A stretch of DNA of 13,189 nt from Simkania sp. (GCA_028281425.1 JANQJX010000138.1:1-13189); one strand, 5' to 3'; shown: positions 1-6,853, numbered from the stretch's first letter. Notes: generated by a model from the sequence alone, not told the origin. Translations and numbers: made by a program.

Positions 1-254
1 GCGAAAAACATTAAAAAGGAGGGGACTGCTTAATTTTTTTATAAAGACCTCTGCACTTTATCGTCCCGATAGTTGTGTACTTTTCCTTGACTTTGACATT
101 TCGAGAACATCAAGCTTTTAAGGGAATCCCTTGATCTGGAATTTCTCGTTTTGAATTCCTCTCTTTACTGATGACACGAAATAGGTCGTACTCCGAAGTA
201 CAATATAAATCTCGTCAAGTTACGTGAAGGGGAAGATTCTTTCGTGTGACTCGA
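1..254. other. Left-edge stretch without a recognisable gene, rich in short inverted repeats
   Basis: No frame on either strand gives a convincing protein. An open plus-strand frame enters from the left edge and stops at 31-33, and another runs from the edge to about 121. Both could be tails of a gene outside the window, but neither has recognisable content. The stretch holds several perfect short stems: 59-63 with 67-71, 109-114 with 130-135 (with an alternative stem 120-125/127-132), 138-143 with 154-159, and 188-192 with 197-201 (4-nt loop). The last is enclosed by 176-182 with 209-215, which has one wobble on the minus strand. This could be a structured RNA, a dispersed repeat or a decayed gene. 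I cannot assign it to a known RNA family. Confidence 0.4.
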
Positions 255-593
255 CTAAGGATTTGAAGAAGAGCATTTTTTAGGGCCCCTTGCTGCTGTT
301 GCATAAAGGGTGACTTTACTTGCAACAAAGGTGATTTTGCCATACTCTGTTCCATTTTTACAATAAAAGCGTACAGTAAAAGGTCCTTGAGTCCAATCTG
401 ATATTCCCAAAAGGCCATCTTGCCATGTATAACTATGGCCGTTTCCCAAAATCGTTGCCGATCCTACTTCGGTCGTATCAGCTGCATAAATATAAGCATC
501 GAGAGTATAGGCACTATCATTGACAATTTTTAGACTCGCGGCTAGTAAAGATGAAAACACAAAGAGTAAAGGAATAAAAAAAAACCATTTCAT
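255..593 (-). CDS. Small secreted protein of unknown function (paralogue A)
   Basis: 112 aa. Residues 1-19 form a signal peptide: one lysine, a strongly hydrophobic Phe/Leu core and an Ala-Ala end before Ser20, so export across the inner membrane is likely. The mature part of about 93 residues is rich in Thr, Ser, Tyr and Gly with alternating hydrophobic residues, as in a small beta-rich domain, and has two cysteines (C78, C107) that could form one disulfide. It aligns along its length with the neighbouring gene at 612-1025: the N-D-S motif after the signal, a W in mid-domain, a P-x-TV-x-F-x-CK-x-G block and a C-terminal Cys. It starts at ATG 593, 18 bp after the stop of that gene, so the two are probably co-transcribed. 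No strong Shine-Dalgarno is visible. I do not recognise the family, and no enzymatic motif is apparent. Confidence 0.75.
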   Translation of the reverse strand: MKWFFFIPLLFVFSSLLAASLKIVNDSAYTLDAYIYAADTTEVGSATILGNGHSYTWQDGLLGISDWTQGPFTVRFYCKNGTEYGKITFVASKVTLYATAARGPKKCSSSNP

Positions 594-611
594 AAAATGC
601 TTGATTCTAAT

Positions 612-1025
612 TTAAGGGGGACCTAAATCTAAGTCATGTTGCTCAAGAGGGGGTAGTTCTTGTTGGGGTGATCCCTGCTTTGAAGAGCTTTGACCACTTC
701 CTCTTGGCTTGCAATAGCGATCTCCTTCTGATTGCATAGCGGTCACATAGGCTCCTTGGTTGGCATAAGAATAAACCCCAAAAAGTCTCCCACTTTTACA
801 ATTAAAGGTGACAGTATAAGGGGTCTGTGAAAAGGTATAATTACTATTAGAAGAGGCTTCCCAAGTCGCTTGATGTTGGGGCATCACTTGTAATGTTTGC
901 AGAACTTTTCCATCAGCAGATGTAATGGTTGCACTTAAAGGATAAGGACTATCGTTATAAATGGTCAATGTCCCATAGAGTTGAACAAAAAGAAAAAAAA
1001 GAAAAAAAAGAGCTATTTTTTTCAT
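612..1025 (-). CDS. Small secreted protein of unknown function (paralogue B) with Pro/Gln/Ser-rich tail
   Basis: 137 aa. Residues 1-18 are a signal peptide (MKK, then a Phe/Leu core ending in LYG). Residues 19-105 match the neighbour at 255-593: LTIYNDS near the mature N-terminus against LKIVNDS, W55, the block PYTVTFNCKSG against PFTVRFYCKNG, and a final Cys (C105 against C107). Both cysteines (C76, C105) are conserved, which suggests a disulfide-bonded secreted fold. Unlike its paralogue it carries a low-complexity tail (about 107-137) rich in Ser, Gln and Pro and ending in acidic and Pro residues. The start is ATG 1025. Upstream there is no clear ribosome binding site, only a weak promoter-like pair (TTGCTC, 16 bp, TTTAAG). 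It lies 53 bp downstream of the OppA-like gene and may share its transcript. Function unknown. Confidence 0.75.
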   Translation of the reverse strand: MKKIALFFLFFLFVQLYGTLTIYNDSPYPLSATITSADGKVLQTLQVMPQHQATWEASSNSNYTFSQTPYTVTFNCKSGRLFGVYSYANQGAYVTAMQSEGDRYCKPRGSGQSSSKQGSPQQELPPLEQHDLDLGPP

Positions 1026-1058
1026 GAATTTCTTAAACCAATAAGCTAAAAATGAGCA

Positions 1059-1073
1059 ACTCTTAAAAAGAGT
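1059..1073. other. Short hairpin between oppA and the secreted pair
   Basis: Perfect 6-bp inverted repeat ACTCTT/AAGAGT with a 3-nt loop, starting 6 bp beyond the oppA stop codon. On the minus strand it is followed by a T-rich stretch only after about 8 nt, so it is at best a weak or leaky terminator of oppA and would allow read-through into the small secreted genes. Confidence 0.25.
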
Positions 1074-1078
1074 CTAGG

Positions 1079-2704
1079 TTATTTTTCTTTATCGATATGA
1101 GCCCATTTAAAGTCAACATTTCCCATTTCAGTAAGAACAACATTTTTGAGCTTGTCATCTTTAACAAAAAGAAATGTATAATAATAGAGAGGAATGACAG
1201 GCATTGCCTCCATAAGTAATTTTTCACTCTCACGCAAATATTGAAGACGTTTATCTGGGTTTTGGCAAAGGTAAGAATCTTCAATCCATTTTGCATATGT
1301 GACATTTTCCCAATTTGTATTGTTTGTTCCATTACTTTTTGACTTAAAAACCTCTAAGAAATTGACGGGATCATTGAAATCAGCAAACCAACTCCCAAGA
1401 GATAAGGTATAATCTTGCTTTGAAATTCGAGAGAAAAAAACTTTAGATTCAATAGGTTCAAGCTGCACAGTCACTCCAAAGACATTTGACCACTTATCTT
1501 GAATGACTTGAGCAATAGAATGACGGAGTTCCTGCACTGAATAGGTCAATACAATTTCTGGAAGATCTTCTTTCACGAGATTGTTTTCTTTTAAAGCTTC
1601 TTCAAAAAGAAAAAGTGCTTCTTCTTGATTCCCATCTTGAAAATAGGGAGCGATTTGAAGTCCCATTGTTTTTGGAACGATTCCCGTTGCAACAATTTGG
1701 CCTCCTTGAGAGACATGGTCAATAATTGCTTGCCTGTCAATTGCAAGACCAAAGGCACGTCTAATTTTTTGGATATTAAAAGGAAAGCGTTCGGTATTGA
1801 TACGAATCCATGCAGTCCCAAGCGTTGGTGATGAATTAAGTGTTCCATTTTCTTTTAAAGTCGCAATGGCATCACTTGGAATCGCAGAAAAAGGGGATCC
1901 ATCCCAGTCAAGCTGATTTATCTCAAACATTTTAAACCCCGTTTCTCCTGAGACCATGCACATTTCTAAACTAGGCAGTCGAACATTTTTAGAATCCCAA
2001 TAATTAGGATTACGCTTAGCTTCAATTCTATTATGATGTTTCCATTCACTCATCAAAAAGGGACCATTTGAAACGTAGGTCTCACAATTTTGAGCCCAAT
2101 TGGAATGCTTACGATCAAACTTTTCATGAACTGGAAAGAAGATGGGATGCTCGGTAAGTTCTAGAAAATAGGGAACAGGATGACAAAGTTCAACAACAAC
2201 TGTTTGTTTATCGGGGGTCGCTACCCCTAAAAGACTCAGAGGGAGTTTTCCTTCTTTAATTGACTTTGCATTTTTAATCACATAGAGCATGTGAGCATTG
2301 GGACTGTTAAATTCAGGAGAAAGACTTTTTTTCCAAGCATAGGCAAAATCTTGAGACGTCACAGGAGTCCCATCAGACCAATAAGCCTCACGTAATTCAA
2401 ATCGATAGGTTTTACCATCTTTTGAAATCATCACATTTTTAGCAAGCGCATAGGAGGTTTTTCCCAATTGGTCAATCCGTACAAGTCCTTCCATAAACAT
2501 TTTTATTAAATTGGTGTCATTTAAAGCACGCACTTTTCGGGGATCAAGGGATTCGGGCTCATTTTGAATATTAATTCTTAAAGAAGCAGAAGAAAAAGAG
2601 ATCTGAGAGACAGGTTGGCGAGGAGAATCCTTTTTCTTTTGACAACTCATTGTCATGAAAAAAAGAGTCATTAAAAGAAGAAAAGGGAAATAAAACTTTT
2701 TCAT
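1079..2704 (-). CDS. oppA: OppA-like peptide-binding lipoprotein (ABC transporter substrate-binding protein, SBP_bac_5 family)
   Basis: 541 aa, the usual length for oligopeptide-binding proteins. Residues 1-20 are a signal peptide and C21 is in a lipobox-like context (M-T-M-S-C), so a lipid-anchored periplasmic protein is predicted. The mature part has SBP_bac_5 features: N-E-P-E-SLDP near residues 53-60, EGLVRID, the DG-K-YRFELRE stretch followed by WSDGTPVTSQDFAYAW, RNPNYWD, the conserved IRRAF-LAIDRQAI block, and SWFADFNDP before the C-terminal P-V-IPLYYY segment. ATG 2704 is preceded by AGAGG 5 nt upstream. The family delivers peptides to an OppBCDF permease. None of those permease genes lies in the window, so this is an orphan binding protein. 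Several OppA paralogues are usual in chlamydiae, and some are linked to peptidoglycan-peptide uptake. The substrate cannot be read from the sequence. Confidence 0.92.
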   Translation of the reverse strand: MKKFYFPFLLLMTLFFMTMSCQKKKDSPRQPVSQISFSSASLRINIQNEPESLDPRKVRALNDTNLIKMFMEGLVRIDQLGKTSYALAKNVMISKDGKTYRFELREAYWSDGTPVTSQDFAYAWKKSLSPEFNSPNAHMLYVIKNAKSIKEGKLPLSLLGVATPDKQTVVVELCHPVPYFLELTEHPIFFPVHEKFDRKHSNWAQNCETYVSNGPFLMSEWKHHNRIEAKRNPNYWDSKNVRLPSLEMCMVSGETGFKMFEINQLDWDGSPFSAIPSDAIATLKENGTLNSSPTLGTAWIRINTERFPFNIQKIRRAFGLAIDRQAIIDHVSQGGQIVATGIVPKTMGLQIAPYFQDGNQEEALFLFEEALKENNLVKEDLPEIVLTYSVQELRHSIAQVIQDKWSNVFGVTVQLEPIESKVFFSRISKQDYTLSLGSWFADFNDPVNFLEVFKSKSNGTNNTNWENVTYAKWIEDSYLCQNPDKRLQYLRESEKLLMEAMPVIPLYYYTFLFVKDDKLKNVVLTEMGNVDFKWAHIDKEK

Positions 2705-2721
2705 AGCGACCTCTAAGGATA

Positions 2722-2750
2722 TTGTTCTTTAAATGTAGATTGTGTATGAT
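2722..2750 (+). promoter_or_regulatory. Candidate promoter of the NlpC/P60 gene
   Basis: TTGTTC (2722-2727), a 17-bp spacer and TATGAT (2745-2750) fit the main sigma factor: 3 of 6 matches at -35 and 5 of 6 at -10. Transcription would begin near 2757, giving a leader of about 25 nt before the ATG at 2783. It lies in the 78-bp gap shared with the divergent oppA gene, for which I see no comparably good promoter. Confidence 0.45.
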
Positions 2751-2782
2751 AAAATGGTTTTTTTCTACTGAATTCTTGTAAT

Positions 2783-3577
2783 ATGTCTTTTTTTGTTTCA
2801 AAAGAACCAACCCCAATTCTTAATACTTCTGCATTTGAAAAAGTTTTTGGAGGACATTTTCATACACTTCCTTTTGATGAGCATTGCCTTGTACGTGCCC
2901 TTGAAATGATCGCATTTTCACAAACAGTTTTTGAAATTTTAGATACCCCCTCTCAATGGATTTTACAAGTAAAAACAACTGCTTATCCTTCTTCAACTCC
3001 TCTTTTTATCGACCTTCGCTTTGGCACGAAAGTCCCACACAGACCCTCAGAAAAAGAACAAAAACTCCCGGAAAAAAAGGAAATCATACGCAAGTTAAGA
3101 GCAAAAGTTGGAACTTCTTATATTTGGGGAGGGAACTATAGCTTAGGAATTTCAAAGCTTCTCCATTATTACCCTCCAAAAAAAGGAAAACAACTGAGCT
3201 TTCTTGAAAAAATCAGTTGGACCTTTCAGGGACTTGATTGCTCTGGTCTTCTCTATGAAGCAACAAAAGGAGCCACAATGCGTAATACCCAAGAGCTTCT
3301 TTTTATAGGTCAGGAGATTGCCATTGAGAATTGTTCTATACATGAAATTGTGCAACTCTTAAAACCTCTAGACCTTATTGTTTGGAAAGGACATGTTATC
3401 ATTGTATTAAATCGTAAAGAAGTCATCGAAAGCCAACATAAAAGGGGGGGGGTTTGTCTTACCCCTATTGAGCTACGTCTAGAACAAATCATAAAAAACG
3501 AAAAGAAAAAACCGATCAATTGTCCTAATATTGCTCTTAAAGAAGAAGGCTTTGTCATAAGAAGGTTTATTCTTTGA
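2783..3577 (+). CDS. NlpC/P60-family cysteine peptidase (probable peptidoglycan endopeptidase)
   Basis: 264 aa. The catalytic domain occupies about residues 98-225. YIWGG (113-117) precedes the nucleophile motif G-LDCSGLLYEA with C153, LKPLDLIVWKGHVIIVL supplies catalytic H204, and H219 in ESQH may be the third residue. The N-terminal ~90 residues look like an SH3-type targeting domain, as in other NlpC/P60 proteins. The family cuts the gamma-D-Glu to diaminopimelate (or equivalent) bond in stem peptides, and chlamydiae have such an enzyme for their reduced peptidoglycan. No classical signal peptide is visible, so the route to the periplasm is unclear, or it acts on cytoplasmic muropeptides. 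The domain boundary contains an unusual spacer (about 118-148) between YIWGG and the Cys motif. A G9 run at 3444-3452 lies in codons for R-G-G-V. The 3' end overlaps the convergent gene by 11 bp. Confidence 0.88.
   Translation: MSFFVSKEPTPILNTSAFEKVFGGHFHTLPFDEHCLVRALEMIAFSQTVFEILDTPSQWILQVKTTAYPSSTPLFIDLRFGTKVPHRPSEKEQKLPEKKEIIRKLRAKVGTSYIWGGNYSLGISKLLHYYPPKKGKQLSFLEKISWTFQGLDCSGLLYEATKGATMRNTQELLFIGQEIAIENCSIHEIVQLLKPLDLIVWKGHVIIVLNRKEVIESQHKRGGVCLTPIELRLEQIIKNEKKKPINCPNIALKEEGFVIRRFIL
3444..3452 (+). repeat. Nine-G homopolymer inside the NlpC/P60 coding region
   Basis: Nine consecutive G residues, preceded by AAA, lie just after the ESQHK codons and encode the middle of K-R-G-G-V. Such tracts slip during replication. 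Losing or gaining one G would shift the frame for the last ~42 residues while leaving the catalytic Cys and His intact. The present length is in frame to the natural stop at 3577. Confidence 0.9.
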
Positions 3578-4052
3578 GTTTGTCTTCAAAAGCTTTTAAA
3601 AGTCTCTCAAATTGAGCTGTTGTTTCAATCACTTGCTTCTTTTCATTCTTTTCTTTATCTCTTTTACTCTTCCGTTTTAGGAGTATTTTGAGAAAAGATT
3701 CGACGGTTTTTGTTTTTGCTCCCAATCTTTTTGCTCTTTGACTAAGTTCTAGATCAGAGGTTACAATCACGATATCTTGAGGCTGTTTTTGGAGTTTAAA
3801 ATACTCTAAGATATAATCATCTGCCGTTAGATTTTTAGGGGAAAAAATCACCTCTATTGAAGAAAGCTTATATGTAGAAGGGAAAAAATGGGCAAGGGTC
3901 TTGTGGCCATCAAAGATAAGGGTTGCTTTTAAACATTCTCTTTCAAACCTCTGATTGAGTGAATGAATAAAGTCGTTTCTTTTTTTTTCTATAGGATGGC
4001 AGACATCTTCTTCCCAGAAAAAAAGATTGTAACCATCGATGATATAGTGCAC
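3567..4052 (-). CDS. NYN-domain protein (YacP/Rae1-like putative endoribonuclease)
   Basis: 161 aa, close to the ~170 aa of YacP-type proteins. It opens with YIIDGYNLFFW, the typical first strand of the NYN/PIN-like fold with the metal-binding Asp (D6) and Asn, continues with LIFDGHKT (second acidic strand), DDYILEYF, and IVIVTSDLELSQRAKRLGAK, where TSD carries further acidic residues. The C-terminal ~30 residues are Lys/Glu-rich. The family comprises metal-dependent RNA nucleases; Bacillus Rae1 cuts mRNA in the ribosomal A site. The start is GTG at 4052, which begins 4 nt after the rdgB stop codon. No usable ATG lies upstream before an in-frame stop, so translation is probably coupled to rdgB. 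The specific substrate is unknown and the assignment rests on the fold motifs only. Confidence 0.82.
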   Translation of the reverse strand: MHYIIDGYNLFFWEEDVCHPIEKKRNDFIHSLNQRFERECLKATLIFDGHKTLAHFFPSTYKLSSIEVIFSPKNLTADDYILEYFKLQKQPQDIVIVTSDLELSQRAKRLGAKTKTVESFLKILLKRKSKRDKEKNEKKQVIETTAQFERLLKAFEDKLKE

Positions 4053-4056
4053 CCTT

Positions 4057-4662
4057 TTAAGAGATTTCTAAAAGGTTCAAGGCAGACATGAGCTTATCAA
4101 GGGCTTTTCTTCGATGAGAAATGCGATTTTTAATCTCTTCATCAAGCTCTGCAAAAGTTTTGTTATAATCATTTTTCAAGAAGAGAGAGTCGTAACCAAA
4201 TCCACTTCCACCGCGAGAAGTCATTGTGATCGTTCCTTCACAAATTCCTTTGACTTGTTTTTGTACACCTCCTTCGGGAGAAGCGAGTGCAAGAGCACAA
4301 ACGAAAAAACCAATGCGCTTACTTTCATCAACTTTTTCCAAATTTTTAAGCAATTTGAGTCGATTGTCTTTATCACTTGCTTGCTCCCCAGCATAGCGAG
4401 CACTATAAATGCCTGGCTCGTTATTGAGCGCTGGAATCACAAGACCTGAATCATCTGCTAAAACCCATTTTTTCAAAAAAGAGGCAGCATGAGATGCTTT
4501 CAAAAAAGCATTTTCTTCGAATGTTTTCCCCGTTTCCGAAGGTGGAGAATAATCGGAAAAATCATGCAATGTCAAAATATCTAACCCTTTTTTTGAGCTT
4601 AAAATGGAGCGCATCTCACGAATCTTATGAAGATTCATTGTAGCAATGACAAGCTGGATCAT
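4057..4662 (-). CDS. rdgB: RdgB/HAM1-family XTP/dITP pyrophosphatase
   Basis: 201 aa, the normal family length. It hydrolyses non-canonical purine nucleoside triphosphates (ITP, dITP, XTP) to monophosphates plus pyrophosphate in the cytoplasm, keeping them out of RNA and DNA. All signature motifs are present: LVIATMNLHKIREM at the N-terminus, PSETGKTFEENAFLKA, LADDSGLVIPAL with the catalytic Asp pair, PGIYSARYAGE, GFGYDSLF, KTFAEL and ISHRRKAL. I chose ATG 4662. The longer open frame to 4764 would add 34 residues (encoded over the greA 3' end) before the conserved IATMN motif. The chosen start lies 16 bp after the greA stop, and the stop is 4 bp before the next gene, so greA, rdgB and the NYN gene probably form one operon. 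No strong ribosome binding site is visible upstream. Confidence 0.95.
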   Translation of the reverse strand: MIQLVIATMNLHKIREMRSILSSKKGLDILTLHDFSDYSPPSETGKTFEENAFLKASHAASFLKKWVLADDSGLVIPALNNEPGIYSARYAGEQASDKDNRLKLLKNLEKVDESKRIGFFVCALALASPEGGVQKQVKGICEGTITMTSRGGSGFGYDSLFLKNDYNKTFAELDEEIKNRISHRRKALDKLMSALNLLEIS

Positions 4663-4678
4663 AGATTTTTCTATTGCT

Positions 4679-6853
4679 TTAGGTTTTATCAAAATAATTT
4701 CTAAGTCTTGATATTTTAAAATTCTTTCCCTGAATCTTAATCTTTTCACCCACTTTTCGTCCAATCATTGCTTGGGCAAGCTTGGATTGAAAAGAGAGAA
4801 TATGTTGATCGGGATTCGCATCCCAAGGACCGAGTAATGTATAGGACACTTGACTTCCATCTTCTCCCTCGAAATCAACGATCACACCCACATTAATCTT
4901 ATCGGTTTTAACCTCTTCTTTTGTCAAGATATGTGCTTGATTGAATTGGTCAGAGAGTGTTTTGAGTTCACTTTGTAAAAAATTTTTTCTTTCTAAAGCA
5001 GCCTTAAATTCGGCATTCTCACGTAAATCACCATGAGAGCGTGCCACTTCAATTTCTTTGGCATTTTCAACTGTTTCAATAGTTGAAATTTTATGAATCC
5101 GTTCCTTAATTTTTTGATAGCCTTCTGAAGTTGTCCAAATCCATTTTTTTTCTTCTTTTTCACTCATATCATATTTTTTGTTCAATCTTCCAAGAGAAGG
5201 GTGAACAACTTGCGCAAGTGAATGAAAAATTTTGATATCATGATCGGTTAGAGTCAAGCACTTTGTCGAAAGGAGAAGAAACTCTTGAACGGTTGCTTTA
5301 TCTGCGTTTTGAAAGATTTTACGCACATTTGCATAACGTCCAGTGATCAAAAAATTATACATTTTTTTGATCACATTGCGAAAATCAACCTGTTGTTCAA
5401 GCTGACTTAATAAAATCAAAAAGGCCTCAAAAAATCGATTTCTTCCTTGTTGATCTCCAAAAGCAAGAGCATCATCTTTCATAATCTTTTGAAAATACCA
5501 GATGAGTGTATGAGGATAGTAGTTAGGATAGCTTAAAAGGTATTCAATTTTTTGAATGATCTCTGCTTCTTTTTTAGCTTTGACAAGTTCGTTTAAAATG
5601 TAATCTTTAAGAAGGTTTTGCTCAATTTCAAGCAAGAGATTCAAAAAGACCTCGATCCAATCACTACGAAATCTACAGATTTCGATCAAAGCACGTTTCT
5701 TAAATGCAATGATTTTGATTTCTTTGATCACGTCTCCAGGGGATGAAAATCGTTTAATAAGCTCTTCAACAGGATTTTCTTTTTTATGAGTTGCAAGATC
5801 TTGTAAAAAGAAATAAATTTGAAGTTCTTCTCCATCTTTAAGTTCTTTAACTGAAAGAGCTTCTTGGAGTTTTTCTCTAAGATCTTTTCGAAAAACATCA
5901 TTTTTGAGAGTTGAGGGGAAGTCTCTAAAAAAAGTATAAACCATTTGAACAAGGGCTTGAGCATCAGGTTTTTTCTCAAGAGCTTTTTGCAGAGTCTCTT
6001 CATGGCGAACTTCTCCTTCTCTCAAAACAAAAGGTTTACGAAGGTCACTTGGTCCTTCGATGAGGGTATCTTTTTTAATTTTTGAGCGTGTTGTTTGCCA
6101 CCATCTTGCCCACTCTTCTTTAGGAATCACAAGTTCATAGAGTTCCTCTTTGATTTCTGCTGCGCTTAAAGGACCGAGATCCTTTAACAGAGTATGGATA
6201 AGTTTAATGGGATTTTTTTTTGCTTCTTTTTCGAGTTCATCAGGATTTCCAAATCGAAGAGAAAGAAAGTGATCACTTGGAAGAGGAATTAAAGTTTTAA
6301 AAGCATTTTGAAAAGAGAGATCTTTTTTCCCAGAAACATAATCAAACTCAATACTCAATTGCTCACGTAAAAATGAAATATCTATAATTTCTCCAACACC
6401 CCATCCTCCTGAGTGAAACACATAACTTCCTTTTTTCATGTGCGTTAATAGCTCATAATTACTGATAGCTCCTTGAAAATTTTTACAATCGCGCAAACCA
6501 ACTAGTCGTATTTTATCTCCATAATAGGGATCATTTGGAAAATAGCTTTGCAAGAAATGAATGGTTTGGGCAGCTAATTTAGGAGGGTTAGTCGTTTCCA
6601 AATCGATAATGAGCTTAAAGACTTCATACCCCAAATCTTTTTCTTTGATTTTTTCCCACAAAAGTAACCCTTTTTCAGCATGACGTCCAAACAATTCAAC
6701 CAGGTTAGAGCCTTTAATACTTTTTAAAATACGTCGTAATTCTTCTGGTTCAATTTCATCACCAAGACAATATTCTTCCCAAAGGGTTAAAACCGCGGGA
6801 AAATCATTATTGGTTAAGTGCTTTTGGAACTGTTTTAAGTAATTCATTGACAT
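4679..6853 (-). CDS. greA: Long chlamydial-type transcript cleavage/elongation factor GreA with large N-terminal extension
   Basis: 724 aa, against about 158 aa for typical GreA. The C-terminal ~162 residues (from about 563) are a complete GreA: coiled-coil N-domain with GDLRENAEF, whose D609 and E612 correspond to the catalytic acidic pair at the coiled-coil tip, then the FKBP-like C-domain ending G-KVGEKIKI. GreA enters the secondary channel of stalled RNA polymerase and stimulates cleavage of backtracked RNA. The ~560-residue extension is largely helical. At about 141-190 it contains an SH3/Tudor-like segment (KGSYVFHSGGWGVGEI followed by a SIEFDYVSGKKDLS pattern) similar to the RNA-polymerase-binding C-terminus of UvrD/PcrA. 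Known chlamydial GreA proteins are about this long. ATG 6853 has AGAGGGA about 10 nt upstream, and a second Met is at codon 3. It is first in an apparent operon with rdgB. Confidence 0.93.
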   Translation of the reverse strand: MSMNYLKQFQKHLTNNDFPAVLTLWEEYCLGDEIEPEELRRILKSIKGSNLVELFGRHAEKGLLLWEKIKEKDLGYEVFKLIIDLETTNPPKLAAQTIHFLQSYFPNDPYYGDKIRLVGLRDCKNFQGAISNYELLTHMKKGSYVFHSGGWGVGEIIDISFLREQLSIEFDYVSGKKDLSFQNAFKTLIPLPSDHFLSLRFGNPDELEKEAKKNPIKLIHTLLKDLGPLSAAEIKEELYELVIPKEEWARWWQTTRSKIKKDTLIEGPSDLRKPFVLREGEVRHEETLQKALEKKPDAQALVQMVYTFFRDFPSTLKNDVFRKDLREKLQEALSVKELKDGEELQIYFFLQDLATHKKENPVEELIKRFSSPGDVIKEIKIIAFKKRALIEICRFRSDWIEVFLNLLLEIEQNLLKDYILNELVKAKKEAEIIQKIEYLLSYPNYYPHTLIWYFQKIMKDDALAFGDQQGRNRFFEAFLILLSQLEQQVDFRNVIKKMYNFLITGRYANVRKIFQNADKATVQEFLLLSTKCLTLTDHDIKIFHSLAQVVHPSLGRLNKKYDMSEKEEKKWIWTTSEGYQKIKERIHKISTIETVENAKEIEVARSHGDLRENAEFKAALERKNFLQSELKTLSDQFNQAHILTKEEVKTDKINVGVIVDFEGEDGSQVSYTLLGPWDANPDQHILSFQSKLAQAMIGRKVGEKIKIQGKNFKISRLRNYFDKT

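Noticed and set aside
93..121. Perfect -35 TTGACA with a 17-bp spacer to TTTTAA on the plus strand
   Set aside because: The -10 is poor (3 of 6) and there is no plus-strand gene downstream. Kept only as a possible promoter for a small RNA.
4114..4449. 111-codon plus-strand frame opposite rdgB
   Set aside because: Antisense to RdgB signature motifs; a chance open frame in AT-rich sequence.
4663..4764. 34-residue N-terminal extension of RdgB
   Set aside because: The family motif IATMNLHK begins a few residues after the Met at 4662. The extension is encoded by the 3' end of greA in another frame and has no family counterpart.
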